64,000 bases of DNA from Xanthocytophaga flava (GTDB lineage Bacteria > Bacteroidota > Bacteroidia > Cytophagales > 172606-1), in NCBI RefSeq assembly GCF_030068545.1, contig NZ_JASJOR010000024.1:1-64000 (forward strand), given 5' to 3'. The translations under genes and the position numbers were made by a program. How positions within the stretch are numbered: position 1 is the stretch's first letter; the number at the start of each line of letters is the position of its first letter. The notes beneath the pieces are model-generated. The model saw only the letters and a program-made list of their open reading frames with translations. It was not told the DNA's origin and did not search any database. Positions 9,359 through 18,930 of the stretch are shown piece after piece.

Positions 9359-10468
9359 TTACTGACAACCTTGGCTTTGAACCACTATTTGTCCGTCTAC
9401 AATCTGATATGTAGAATTAGTTCCTGCACATATCCAATCCAGTTTCTGATACAATGATTCATCACTGAGGCGAGCTGTTAAGGTACAGGTTGCCATCTTG
9501 TCTTTATCATAGACAATCGTTACATGATATGCTTTTTCTAATGTAGAAAACACCTTTGCAATAGGAGTATGTTTAAATGTAAAGTTTGGAGGCAATACCA
9601 GTGAATCCAGAATCATAGGCTTGTCAATGAGTGTACGTATCAGACGAGCTTCTTTTCTGAAAAAAGTAGCCTGCTGATTGGGTTTTAATAACAATGCAGC
9701 CGTTTTCCCTTCTGGCAAGTTTATAGGAGTAGTTGTATTTTGAAAGACAGATACTTTTCCAGTATGGACACTAACAATTACCAGTTTATCGTTTTCATGA
9801 GCTTTAATATGAAAACTAGTCCCAAGTACTTTTGTAACCACTTCATTGGCATATACCAGAAAAGGCTTGTTAGGATCTTTGGTAATCTCAAAAAAGGCTT
9901 CTCCACTTAATTTAACTTCTCTTTTCTTTTCATCAAATAGAGTACGATAAACCAGACGGCTATCAGGATAAAGTGTAACACGACTGCTATCACTTAGAAT
10001 GATTACCTTAGGCCTTTTCTCAGTGTTAATAACAACACGTTCTTCCTGACGATCAAAAGTATGTATTGCGTCAAATAATGTTCCTAGTATAGGTTGCTGC
10101 CTATTTCCGGATTCATATAGATATAACCACACACTTACTCCAATGAGAAATATAGCAGAAGCTGCAGCAATCCACCAAGTTTTACCTATCTGTCTGACAG
10201 GTTTTGAATCCTGCTCGGAACGTTGTTCTATAGCATCCAGCAACTGTGTTACTTTAGTATGCACATATTTTTCTGGCAGGGGTAATTGCTCTCCCCGAAT
10301 ATCCAGCAGCCATTGGCGAGCTGTTGTTATCGTTTCCTGTTGCTCTGGATTCAGATTTATCCACTCCTGCCAGAAAGATTCCTTCTCTGGAGTAGTAAAG
10401 TATACCCAGGATCGAAAATCTTCATCTTCGATAAAATCTTCTTCCTTATAAAATTTATAATCCTTCAT
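9359..10468 (-). CDS. FecR family anti-sigma factor
   Basis: An inner-membrane single-pass protein. The cytoplasmic N-terminal part (about 100 residues, with WQEWINLNPEQQETI) should hold the ECF sigma factor. The transmembrane helix is near residues 104-124 (IAAASAIFLIGVSVWLYLY). The periplasmic FecR domain (VILSDSSRVTLYPDSRLVY, LSGEAFFEITKDPNKPF, VLGTSFHIKA) is followed by a C-terminal DUF4974 domain (FKHTPIAKVFSTLEKAYHV). It should relay a signal from the STN domain of the SusC encoded downstream. I chose the ATG at 10468 (369 residues); a TTG at 10480 would add four residues. Confidence 0.93.
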   Translation of the reverse strand: MKDYKFYKEEDFIEDEDFRSWVYFTTPEKESFWQEWINLNPEQQETITTARQWLLDIRGEQLPLPEKYVHTKVTQLLDAIEQRSEQDSKPVRQIGKTWWIAAASAIFLIGVSVWLYLYESGNRQQPILGTLFDAIHTFDRQEERVVINTEKRPKVIILSDSSRVTLYPDSRLVYRTLFDEKKREVKLSGEAFFEITKDPNKPFLVYANEVVTKVLGTSFHIKAHENDKLVIVSVHTGKVSVFQNTTTPINLPEGKTAALLLKPNQQATFFRKEARLIRTLIDKPMILDSLVLPPNFTFKHTPIAKVFSTLEKAYHVTIVYDKDKMATCTLTARLSDESLYQKLDWICAGTNSTYQIVDGQIVVQSQGCQ

Positions 10469-10658
10469 AAAAAAGGCCAACTTTGTGTACTATCTATTAC
10501 GATTATCCTTTATGTGAAGGTTTATACTCATGTATTGAAAAAAATTTTTTATTTTTTTTTAATGCAGAAGATATAGCACCAGATTTCTGGATGTCGTCAG
10601 ACGTTATGCCCGATCCAACATAAGATATGGTGAGCATTCTGGATACAAAACAGGAAAG

Positions 10659-10682
10659 CTACACATACGTGCCTATGTGTAG
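10659..10682 (-). terminator. Hairpin after the sigma-factor gene
   Basis: Perfect 9-base arms CTACACATA / TATGTGTAG with a 6-base loop, 48 bases past the sigma-factor stop. The minus-strand tail is only moderately T-rich (CTTTCCTGTTTTG), so termination is likely but not certain. Confidence 0.5.
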
Positions 10683-10729
10683 TTATGATAAAAAGAATTT
10701 AATAAACTAAATCTTTCGGTTAGATTATC

Positions 10730-11329
10730 TTAAAATTCTATAAGATAACAGAAGGTAGCCCACAACATAACAGGCCAGCAATCACGAAGTTTTTTGAGAG
10801 AATACTGTAACAAATTAGCAACTGATTGAGGAGCAATTCCCATCATCTGTCCGATTTCTTCGTAACTAAGATTCTCATAATAGCGCAGGTACAAAGCTTC
10901 CTGTTGACGTTTGGAAAGTCCTGAAATATGAGTTTGCAGTAAAAGAGAGGTTGATTGCCAATCTTCCTGAGAGATAATCTGGCTTTCAAGAGACTCTTCA
11001 TTATTATTTAGCTGTTCTTCATCCAATGAATAGTTCTCCAATGACTTTTTCTGAAGAGACTTAACCAATTGATGTCGCAGGGCTTTCAACAGATAAAACT
11101 TTACGGAAGGAGTTTCTCTCAAATACATACGTCGATCCCATAACCGAAGTAATACATCCTGTATACAATCTTCGATAAACGCAGAATCCTTGGAGAAACG
11201 CGTTGCATAATGAAAAAGGGTAGAATAGTATTTTTGAGCTAATGCTCCCAAGGCCGTTGCATCGCCCTGTCGAAACTGCATCCAGTAAATGTGATCTTCG
11301 TTGGAAAAATATTCAGGTTGCGTAGACAT
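10730..11329 (-). CDS. ECF-type RNA polymerase sigma factor
   Basis: 199 residues from the ATG at 11329 (a TTG at 11365 would add 12 unlikely residues). Region 2 is seen in DSAFIEDCIQDVLLRLWDRR. Region 4 is seen in LSKRQQEALYLRYYENLSYEEIGQMMG, followed by a recognition helix APQSVANLLQYSLKKLRD. This is the Bacteroidota FecI-like family in which sigma, FecR and an STN-bearing SusC are encoded together. It should direct transcription of the downstream susC-susD pair when FecR releases it. Confidence 0.93.
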   Translation of the reverse strand: MSTQPEYFSNEDHIYWMQFRQGDATALGALAQKYYSTLFHYATRFSKDSAFIEDCIQDVLLRLWDRRMYLRETPSVKFYLLKALRHQLVKSLQKKSLENYSLDEEQLNNNEESLESQIISQEDWQSTSLLLQTHISGLSKRQQEALYLRYYENLSYEEIGQMMGIAPQSVANLLQYSLKKLRDCWPVMLWATFCYLIEF

Positions 11330-11675
11330 ATATTTTTCACACAGACAGGCCAGAAAAATATCCAAAAGATAAAATTAAACTATTGAACACTACAATGCAA
11401 TATTTTTTCTGATAAATCCTATTATTAACAAATATTTTCTCGATAAAATAATTGTTCTCATTACACTTATTCTATCTAAAATTTAGATAAAAGGTGCAGA
11501 TCCCACATTCAAAAATGAATTTTCATAAAAGATAAGTGCTGAAACAGTATAGTATCTTTCTAAGAACCAAAAGCTATTTAAATTGAAATCAAACTAACTA
11601 CTTTTGTTAAAGTATATTAAATTCCTACTATACAAACAGACATTTTTTACCTTTAGAAAAAGCGCTGTTTCAAGC
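11330..11675. other. Divergent AT-rich intergenic region
   Basis: 346 bases between the sigma-factor gene (minus) and the small exported-protein gene (plus). Very AT-rich. It holds the TACTTTTG element at 11599-11606; no gene or strong hairpin was seen. Confidence 0.5.
11599..11606 (+). promoter_or_regulatory. -7 promoter element TACTTTTG
   Basis: Matches TAnnTTTG and lies 70 bases before the ATG at 11676. It overlaps a possible TTG start at 11604, which argues for the downstream ATG. No clear -33 element. Confidence 0.4.
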
Positions 11676-12077
11676 ATGAATTCATTTTTAACCAGATTAT
11701 CATTTTTCATATGGTTGTATCTAAGTTGTGCAACAGAGGGAACTATCTATGGGCAAATTGGGACTTATGAGCCAGATACAATTGAATATTACTGTCCCCG
11801 ACCTGCTTATTTTAATGAGAAGTTGACAGCCGTATACAATCAATACAATTATCCTTTAGATACCTTACTCTGTCAGTTTGAGGAAATTATGAATCGACTG
11901 GAGAATCCTGGGTTTTGCCCTACTAAAAAGGCTTGGGATATGCTGCATGAAGATCTGGAATATATTCAGCATTGTGTACATACACTAGAGGCACAACGAT
12001 CTGATTCTATAACACTTTATGAGAAGTTCTTTCGTCATATCCAGAATCAACGATTAAAGAAGAAGCATGTTTATTAA
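11676..12077 (+). CDS. Small exported protein of unknown function
   Basis: 133 residues from the ATG at 11676. An N-terminal hydrophobic stretch (FFIWLYLSCA) suggests a signal peptide; a lipoprotein processed at the Cys is possible but the lipobox is poor. The mature part is acidic and helical with five cysteines or so (YYCPRP, LLCQFEE, GFCPTKK, HCVH), perhaps forming disulphides in the periplasm. I do not recognise the family. It precedes an OmpH-like gene on the same strand, separated by about 146 bases. Confidence 0.6.
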   Translation: MNSFLTRLSFFIWLYLSCATEGTIYGQIGTYEPDTIEYYCPRPAYFNEKLTAVYNQYNYPLDTLLCQFEEIMNRLENPGFCPTKKAWDMLHEDLEYIQHCVHTLEAQRSDSITLYEKFFRHIQNQRLKKKHVY

Positions 12078-12223
12078 TCAGCCATCATCAACTGATTGTT
12101 CTTGTTCCAGCCAATGCAGTATTATATTGTCAGAAACCTATGAAAGATTATACAGCAGAGCTATTGAGTTGTATAAAGGAGAAGTATGGTATCTGTGATT
12201 CAGAAACTGACAAAAGGTAGTAT

Positions 12224-12751
12224 ATGAAAGTCTACTTTTATCTGGTTGTTGTTCCGGGAATATGGATGCTTGCCATTCTTGAAACAACTGCGCAAAGAGG
12301 TGTTATCAATCTGGATACGGTCTTAAAGTATCATCCTCAAACATATGTTATCAACAGGCAAATCCGAAAAGAAGCTACATTCTATGACGACACGCTCCAA
12401 CGTCTTGCCAATGATCTTATGCCTAGAGGAATGCATAGAGATTCTTCTGACACTGCTTCAGAAAATAGAAGGCAGGTAAAATTACAAGAGGAGATTCAGG
12501 CTGTTCAGAAAAGGGCACAACTTGAACTAGAGGAAAGCTACAAATCCAAAATGGATAGTTTAAACTGTCTCATTCAGAAAGAAGCCCACGAATTTGCCAT
12601 TTTCTATAAGTTAACAGATCTGGTTGGGAAAGAATTCTTGCTATTTGCGAGTTCAAATGTAAGAGATTATACAACTGATTTTTTACTATTTGTAAACACC
12701 AAGTGGGATTATCAGTTGAAGAAAAATAGACTTACCCGAAAACGACGTTAG
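12224..12751 (+). CDS. OmpH/Skp-like periplasmic protein
   Basis: 175 residues with a signal peptide (to about TTAQ, residue 24). The mature start GVINLDTVLKYHPQTYVINRQI resembles the opening of OmpH/Skp chaperones. A long charged helical region follows (EEIQAVQKRAQLELEESYKSKMD), as in the coiled-coil tentacles. Normal Skp proteins bind unfolded outer-membrane proteins. This copy is not next to bamA or lpxD, so it is a divergent paralogue rather than the housekeeping gene. Family call is fairly likely; role uncertain. Confidence 0.6.
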   Translation: MKVYFYLVVVPGIWMLAILETTAQRGVINLDTVLKYHPQTYVINRQIRKEATFYDDTLQRLANDLMPRGMHRDSSDTASENRRQVKLQEEIQAVQKRAQLELEESYKSKMDSLNCLIQKEAHEFAIFYKLTDLVGKEFLLFASSNVRDYTTDFLLFVNTKWDYQLKKNRLTRKRR

Positions 12752-12870
12752 AAGGAGCTTACCTTGGAAGTACTCATACGAGTTGAATGGTAAAGTACAT
12801 TTTCTCGCTATAATCAGAATTTTGGTACTTCAAACAACAAACAGTGGAAGAGAACTAACAAAAGTATGTT

Positions 12871-12902
12871 ACCCAACAGCCAGTTTAGACTGGCTGTTGG
12901 GT
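12871..12902. terminator. Perfect 14-base-pair hairpin between convergent genes
   Basis: Arms ACCCAACAGCCAGT / ACTGGCTGTTGGGT with a 4-base loop (TTAG). It lies between the OmpH-like gene and the convergent TonB receptor gene, 18 bases past the receptor stop. T tracts are short on both sides, but position and stability favour a bidirectional terminator. Confidence 0.7.
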
Positions 12903-12920
12903 AATGAATTAGTAGTATAA

Positions 12921-15290
12921 TCAGAAGCGGAAGGCAACGTTTGCCAGAATGTTAAATGGTTTCTGAGGTGTACCGTTCGAGTTCCAGTACTGCTGATCCA
13001 GAAGGTTGTTTGCTTTGATAGCCAGACGGTATCTGGGTTGGTCATAAAAGAGCGTTGCATTAACAAGTGTATAGCCAGGAAGTTTAAATGTATTGGTAGC
13101 TTCCAGCCAGGCATCACTTACATAGTTAGCACCAATACCCAGTCCAAGTCCTTGTACAGTCCCTTTTGTCATATGGTAACTCGCCCATATGTTACCAACA
13201 TGTTTAGGACTTGCTACCAATGACTTTCCTTCCAAAGAAGCAACTGACTTGGTATATTCATTTTCATTATAGGCATATCCGGCAATAATGTTCAGGCCAT
13301 TCACCGGATTGGCAATCACTTCGACTTCCACCCCTTTGCTTCTTTGTGTGCCATCCTGATACATAAACGTTCTGCCATTGACATCTCCGGTACGGGTAGA
13401 GTTCGTTACACTGATATTATAGTAACTGATTGTGGCATTCAGTCTGTTTTGTACCATATCCAGCTTTACCCCTCCTTCAAACTGGTTTCCATACTGAGGT
13501 TTGAGAATTAGTAAGGTAGAGTCGGGTTGTAAAACAGGCGCCAGGTTGTTAAATCCATTCATATAGTTTGCAAATACAGCAACCCGATCTTTTACTGGTT
13601 GGTAAACAATACCCAGCTTAGGAGACAAGGAAGTTTGTTTGTAAGCACCACTTCGTTGATCAGTTGTAACTGTATACGTTCCATCTGTAGCAAATCTGTC
13701 GACACGTAAACTTAGCATGATCATCAATTGGGAAGAAATTGAAAATACATCAGATGCATATAAACCATAGCTGTTTGTCTGAGTAGCCGTGCTGGTAAAT
13801 CCTCTCTTATAAGCCAATTCATCCAGTTTATCAGCATTGATATTAGGCAATGGCCGGTTCAGGTTTACGGTATCGTAGGTTAGGGTTACCCGGTTTAACT
13901 TATTGTAGTTGTTGTTATAATCAAACCCTGCAACAATCCGATTCCGGAAAGAACCAATCATAAAATCTCCTATGAAGTTCTGTTGAAACTGTGTATTGCC
14001 AAACGTTTCCGGTTTTTGGTTTCGTACTGTACGTAGAAACGTAGAATCGGTTTGCATGCTTAGTGTAGTCCACAGGAAGTTCTTATAGAAGCCTTCTGAG
14101 TACAGGTAATTGGTCTGGGATGTCCATTGGTCGCTTATCTTATACTCTATGCGGGCCTGGATATTATTGATTCCATTGTTGATATCAATGCCATCGTTAA
14201 TATAAGACCGGTTATATTGAAGAGGTAGGTCTTTGAAACTTCTGGCAGTAACTCTGCTCAAAGATCCGATGGAAATAGCTGTGGTAGTAAATGTTCCTCT
14301 TGTAAAATCCATATCTACCAGAAACTTTAACCGCTTGCTGGCCTGGTATGAAAAGCTGGGGGCAAACGTATAGTTTTTAGAATACCCCTGATCCTGAAAA
14401 GAGCCTTCTGACTGCCAGCCGGCATTTAGACGAAACAGCACTGCTTTGTCTTTGGTAAGTGGTGTATTAACATCTGCTGTTATACGGGAAAGATTAAAGC
14501 TACCTGTTGTATAGCTCACCTCACCTGCAAATTCTTCGAAAGGTTGTTTGGTAACATAATTGTAGACGCCTCCAAAGGTTACATTGCGATTTCCGCCAAA
14601 TAATGTTCCTGTTGGTCCTTTGAGAACTTCCAGACGTTGAAGGATAATGGGGTTGAGAGGAACAACGGCACTGGTTACCATACCATTACGCATACCAACA
14701 GTAGAGGCGAAGCCTCTCATACTCATGCCTTGAGAACCACCAGCCAGGAAGTTAGGAACTGCACCGGGAACATTCAGGTAAATGTCAGTTCGTTCAGTAA
14801 CTACCTGTTCTTTCATAATGTCTTTGGTTACTACAGTATATACCTGAGGATTCTCCATATTCTTTAAAGGCATCCGAGCTACATATTCTGTCTCTTTTCT
14901 CGCAAAGGCATTGGTTTCAGTAACAACAATCTCATTTAACTGATGAGTGCTTTCATCAATCTGTAAGCTTAACCGGGTTGTTTTGCCAGCCTGCACTGTT
15001 ACATTTTGTTTACTGGCCGTGTAGCCAACACCAGAAGCAACAAGAGTATAACTGCCTTCTTCAACATTCCGGATTGTGAACTTGCCTTGTGTATCCGTAG
15101 CTTCACCAAGTGTAGTTCCTTCCAATCCAACATTAATACCAGATAAAGGCTCTCCTTTACCAGATCGAATAGTACCTGTAATAGTGCCCTTTCCGGTCTG
15201 AGCCTGAAGGGTGATAATGATTGTCAGAATTACAATTAAAAGACTGGCTATTACTTTATAATAAAATGGGTAATGGTTTGTTTTGCTCAT
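12921..15290 (-). CDS. TonB-dependent siderophore-type receptor with carboxypeptidase-like domain
   Basis: 789 residues. Signal peptide (to LQAQ, about residue 31), a carboxypeptidase-D-like domain (about 34-110, with GKFTIRNVEEGSYTLVASG), the linker LNEIVVTETNAFARKET, a plug with MSMRGF and LEVLKGPTGTLFGG (about 190-235), then a 22-strand barrel ending in NVAFRF. The plug motifs are those of FhuA/FoxA-like ferric-siderophore receptors. It closely resembles the two receptors at the right end of the window (shared stretch ENPQVY.V). No sigma/FecR gene is adjacent. Substrate inferred as a ferric chelate. Confidence 0.9.
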   Translation of the reverse strand: MSKTNHYPFYYKVIASLLIVILTIIITLQAQTGKGTITGTIRSGKGEPLSGINVGLEGTTLGEATDTQGKFTIRNVEEGSYTLVASGVGYTASKQNVTVQAGKTTRLSLQIDESTHQLNEIVVTETNAFARKETEYVARMPLKNMENPQVYTVVTKDIMKEQVVTERTDIYLNVPGAVPNFLAGGSQGMSMRGFASTVGMRNGMVTSAVVPLNPIILQRLEVLKGPTGTLFGGNRNVTFGGVYNYVTKQPFEEFAGEVSYTTGSFNLSRITADVNTPLTKDKAVLFRLNAGWQSEGSFQDQGYSKNYTFAPSFSYQASKRLKFLVDMDFTRGTFTTTAISIGSLSRVTARSFKDLPLQYNRSYINDGIDINNGINNIQARIEYKISDQWTSQTNYLYSEGFYKNFLWTTLSMQTDSTFLRTVRNQKPETFGNTQFQQNFIGDFMIGSFRNRIVAGFDYNNNYNKLNRVTLTYDTVNLNRPLPNINADKLDELAYKRGFTSTATQTNSYGLYASDVFSISSQLMIMLSLRVDRFATDGTYTVTTDQRSGAYKQTSLSPKLGIVYQPVKDRVAVFANYMNGFNNLAPVLQPDSTLLILKPQYGNQFEGGVKLDMVQNRLNATISYYNISVTNSTRTGDVNGRTFMYQDGTQRSKGVEVEVIANPVNGLNIIAGYAYNENEYTKSVASLEGKSLVASPKHVGNIWASYHMTKGTVQGLGLGIGANYVSDAWLEATNTFKLPGYTLVNATLFYDQPRYRLAIKANNLLDQQYWNSNGTPQKPFNILANVAFRF

Positions 15291-15552
15291 GTACTAGAAA
15301 AATTAGAGACTTATTATTATTTAGATTAATTATAAACAGAGCAAAGTAAGGGAGAGCTTTGCATATACACAAGCATTTGTAAATTTTTCTGAAGCAGTAT
15401 AGATACAGCTTTGACGAGAAGAGGAAAGTTACTATTTCCCAAAATGGGAGGAAGAAAACATCAGATCCCTATATAAATTAAACACAAACAGATCAAATTC
15501 AGCTATTTAAACAAGTAATAGAGCAGTAACTGTAAGAATAGCAGAATTTATT

Positions 15553-15831
15553 TTATTTCCTGAAACGACTGCTACTGTTTTTGATCTGATCCTGATATAA
15601 ACCATACAAAGCGATCAGGGTCCAGGTGATGTTAATAAATGCAGAAGGATATGAGATGTCATAGATAGCGCTCACGCCAACCAAAATGCCACCCAGAATA
15701 TTGCAGAGATGGAAAGGATAAGAGGTAGAGGTCCATCTCTTACTAATGAGTAAAAAATAGGAGATCAGAAAAAGGAATGCACCAAACCAACCGAGTATGT
15801 CAAAGATAAGTTTGAGGTTGGTCTGGTGCAT
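15553..15831 (-). CDS. Small CBU_0592-like membrane protein
   Basis: 92 residues with three hydrophobic helices (LGWFGAFLFLISYFLLI, LCNILGGILVGVSAIYDI, FINITWTLIALYGLY). The pattern LGW.GA...L.SYFLL, then N..G......SA.YD and N..W..IALYGL, matches the small CBU_0592-like membrane family of unknown function. It is the last gene of the SusC-SusD-phosphodiesterase operon, 17 bases after the phosphodiesterase stop, and was probably recruited to it. Confidence 0.75.
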   Translation of the reverse strand: MHQTNLKLIFDILGWFGAFLFLISYFLLISKRWTSTSYPFHLCNILGGILVGVSAIYDISYPSAFINITWTLIALYGLYQDQIKNSSSRFRK

Positions 15832-15848
15832 AGAATAACTGTAAGTTC

Positions 15849-17087
15849 TTATTTAGTGATCCAGCGATTTACTGTGTTGTACTTGCCTTCCAGCACTACC
15901 TTGTAAAAGTCTGAAGCAGGTATCTTGCTCAAATCTACTGCAAATTTTCCATCTTTTACTGGTACCTCACCTAAGAGTGTATAAGTGTCAAACTTCCCAG
16001 TTTCTTTATAGCCATTGCTGGTAGTAATCCATACTTTCACTTTTCCTTCCGTATCTATCGGTTTCCAACTTACTTCCAGCGCTTTAGCAGTTTTGATGGC
16101 TTTAGGCTGAACCAGCGATACTTTACCTACCAGAGGCACACCATCCAGTTCACGAAGTTCATCAGCAGACAAGGATACATCCAGAAAACGCGCAAGAGTT
16201 GGTAGAATATCCACTACACTCACAGGTGATCCTTTTGCATAGGTGTTCAATGGCTTTGCATTGGTCACAATCCAGGAAGCACGTTCCCGTTCAGATTGAC
16301 CGCCGTGGTTTCTTCCGGTTTTGGCGTCACGTCCATGATCGGTAGTCACCATGATTACCCATTCTTCTTTATTCTCCTTTTGTCTGAGTTTGATAGCATC
16401 CCAGAGTTGGCCAATGCGTTTATCAGCAGCTTTTACGGCATCATTGTATTTTTCACTGTCACCATACATATGTCCCATGTCATCCGTAAACTCCAGATAT
16501 ACCCATGACAAATCGGGGCCTTTCTCTTTGATATAACGGGCAGCCTCATCGGTAACAGCCTGATCAATATCAGACATAAACTTTCTCTGTTTATCATGTG
16601 GGTACTTTACCGTATCCAGCTCCAGACCGTCAAAGTGATAGTCCAGCTTGATACCATTGGTCTGAGATAACCCCTCTCCTACCAGTTTGGTTCGGTTATC
16701 TTCCCAGCTTGAAAATACGGCTGTTTGTTTGTCAGGATACTGATTTTCAAACAAGCGGAAGATGGTTGGATAGTGATAGTTAGGAGCCTTGATGTCATTG
16801 TCAGGTACATTGTGTTTGTTGAACCACACTCCGGTTAACACATTGGTGTATCCGGGTGCTGAAATAGTAGGCGTTTGCGTGTAACTATTCAGTTCACCAC
16901 CTTGGTTGGCATTGATCAAGCCTCCTTCTTTGGCAATCTCATGCAGATAAGGCGTTGGCACCTTATCCAGGATGTCACGGGAAACACCGTCAATTATTAC
17001 AAATACAGCCTTTTTCTTCTGCGCCATTGCTATATTGGCCATAAAGACCAGCATAACAATAGGGATATATTTCTTCCTCATTTTCAT
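15849..17087 (-). CDS. Secreted alkaline-phosphatase-superfamily phosphodiesterase/phosphatase
   Basis: 412 residues with a signal peptide (to MAQ, residue 23). The alkaline phosphatase/nucleotide pyrophosphatase core shows VFVIIDGVSRD (first metal Asp), the nucleophile region TPTISAPGYTNVLTG, then TTDHGRD and NHGGQSERER, which carry the remaining metal ligands. The C-terminal 80 residues look like an extra beta domain. It should cleave phosphomono- or phosphodiesters outside the inner membrane. It lies 31 bases downstream of a susD gene in one operon, so the SusCD pair probably imports its substrate or product, such as an organophosphate. Confidence 0.88.
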   Translation of the reverse strand: MKMRKKYIPIVMLVFMANIAMAQKKKAVFVIIDGVSRDILDKVPTPYLHEIAKEGGLINANQGGELNSYTQTPTISAPGYTNVLTGVWFNKHNVPDNDIKAPNYHYPTIFRLFENQYPDKQTAVFSSWEDNRTKLVGEGLSQTNGIKLDYHFDGLELDTVKYPHDKQRKFMSDIDQAVTDEAARYIKEKGPDLSWVYLEFTDDMGHMYGDSEKYNDAVKAADKRIGQLWDAIKLRQKENKEEWVIMVTTDHGRDAKTGRNHGGQSERERASWIVTNAKPLNTYAKGSPVSVVDILPTLARFLDVSLSADELRELDGVPLVGKVSLVQPKAIKTAKALEVSWKPIDTEGKVKVWITTSNGYKETGKFDTYTLLGEVPVKDGKFAVDLSKIPASDFYKVVLEGKYNTVNRWITK

Positions 17088-17118
17088 TAGGTTTGTTTTT
17101 CTAGTGTATAACTTTCAT

Positions 17119-18918
17119 TTACCAGCCAAAGATCTGTTTCAGATTAGGATTAAGCAATACCTGATTCTGGGGAACTGGACGATAGTAAGACTTCGGCTCC
17201 TGAAATGTACCATTATCCGATGACGTTTGGACAGTTCCTGAAGTACCATTCTTCAGGAACACCCCAGCATCCTGTCCGATAGATCCAGTCCGGTAATAGA
17301 TGAAATCTTTTCCTAATGCATTCTTTTCTTTTACAGCAGGGATTGATTCACTGTTGTTCAGCAAAATAATATCCGGAACACCATCGCCTGTGAGGTCATG
17401 TTTGCCCAGGCCAGAAAAATAGATCCCTTCCTGTTCTTTTTCCAGAAGTTTTCCTGCATTCCAACGCATCAAATCATCGTAACGATAACCTTCCAGTGCC
17501 ATTTCGATACGACGTTCTCTGCGGATTTCCAACAAAACAGGTCGCTGTGCTGTACTTGTGTTTGGATACTTTGCATCCTGTACCGGATCAACAGCCGGAG
17601 TAAGGGAAAGTTGAGGCATACCTACCCGGTTGCGTAGCAGATTGATACTTTGATCCAGATCACCCTGTGTCAGGGTACCTAGTTCAGCTTTTGCTTCTGC
17701 ATAGGTTAATAGTATTTCAGCATAACGCAATACCGGAATATCCAGATTGTTTTGTACCACAGTACTTGGATCATTCACAAATCCTTTGATCTGATGATAT
17801 CCTGTGAAGTTTTTAGCCAGTTGCTGTACATACAAACCACCTCCCTGCGAGTAGGTATCTACGTTTAAGAGGTTAAAACCAGGATACGCATACGTCTGAC
17901 TTAACCGTGGGTCACGATTTTCAAATTCTTTGACAAACGGAAATGTGGTATACCCTGACTGGCTGCTGTAATATGATCCATCTGCCATGAGATAATCCTG
18001 TAAAAGATCTTTGGTAGGAGACACTTCATAATTTCCAAATACAGTCTCATTCCAGCCACTATTACGGATGCCATTCTCACTATAGGTAGCCAGTAGTACT
18101 TCAGGATTGCCATTCAGGTTTTGCTGAACAAACAGATTCATGTAATCCTGTGTCGGGCTTCCGGTTGTGTAGAGTCTGAACTTACCTCCATCCATAATAT
18201 TTTTAGATACATCGGCTGCCAGTTGCAGGAACTGTGATGCAGTGCTTTCCAGAGCTAACTCAGAATGATATCTCCGATAGGTGCCTTCATATAAGGCAAA
18301 CTTTGCCTGATAGGCTTTCACAATCCAGCGATTAACAGCACCAGATTCTGATGTTTCGTTTACATGTTCTGCTGCAAATGCATAATCTTCCATAATTTTC
18401 TCTACGACCAGAGAACGAGGGTCTCGTTCCTTCATCAGCAGTTCGGTATCATTGGTATTGATCACCTGATCATACCAGGGAACGTCAGAATACCGTTTTA
18501 CTTTATTTACATAAAATTGAGCTCTGAAAAAGCGAGCTAATCCTTCATAATGGTTCAGTACATCTTCTGATAAGGGTGCTTTTCTAAAATTTGCCAGAAA
18601 ATAGTTTACACTTCGAAGCTGTTCCCAATTCCAGCCATTTGGAAATGCAGATGCAGTAGGGTTACCACCCATCACCAGTTTAATCTCAGTTGCTCCTGTT
18701 GTAGCTGCATTGTCAGTGGATTGGTCATCATTATAGATGCCCCAACCAGGAAAATTGTACATGTTATTGATATACAACTTAAGATCCTGCTCTCCATTGA
18801 AGAAATTATCACTACCAATGGAAGTTGAGGGTTGACGGTCCAGAAAATCATTGTTACAGGCAGAGAAGCTAAGTGCTGCTAAACCCATCCCTATTATATA
18901 TGTATGTATTCGTTTCAT
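17119..18918 (-). CDS. SusD/RagB family nutrient-binding lipoprotein
   Basis: 599 residues. Lipoprotein signal peptide with lipobox LSFSAC at about residue 20. Typical SusD features: DNFF near the start, a helix with FFRAQFYVNKVKRYSDVPWY, and near the C terminus RRERRIEMALEGYRYDDLMRW. Partner of the SusC encoded 12 bases upstream. Part of a four-gene operon with a phosphodiesterase, suggesting phosphorus-containing substrates rather than plain glycans. That substrate is inference. Confidence 0.95.
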   Translation of the reverse strand: MKRIHTYIIGMGLAALSFSACNNDFLDRQPSTSIGSDNFFNGEQDLKLYINNMYNFPGWGIYNDDQSTDNAATTGATEIKLVMGGNPTASAFPNGWNWEQLRSVNYFLANFRKAPLSEDVLNHYEGLARFFRAQFYVNKVKRYSDVPWYDQVINTNDTELLMKERDPRSLVVEKIMEDYAFAAEHVNETSESGAVNRWIVKAYQAKFALYEGTYRRYHSELALESTASQFLQLAADVSKNIMDGGKFRLYTTGSPTQDYMNLFVQQNLNGNPEVLLATYSENGIRNSGWNETVFGNYEVSPTKDLLQDYLMADGSYYSSQSGYTTFPFVKEFENRDPRLSQTYAYPGFNLLNVDTYSQGGGLYVQQLAKNFTGYHQIKGFVNDPSTVVQNNLDIPVLRYAEILLTYAEAKAELGTLTQGDLDQSINLLRNRVGMPQLSLTPAVDPVQDAKYPNTSTAQRPVLLEIRRERRIEMALEGYRYDDLMRWNAGKLLEKEQEGIYFSGLGKHDLTGDGVPDIILLNNSESIPAVKEKNALGKDFIYYRTGSIGQDAGVFLKNGTSGTVQTSSDNGTFQEPKSYYRPVPQNQVLLNPNLKQIFGW

Positions 18919-18930
18919 GGTTTGATTTAG

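Noticed and set aside
12140..12220. 26-codon frame between the two small exported-protein genes
   Set aside because: Very short with no independent support.
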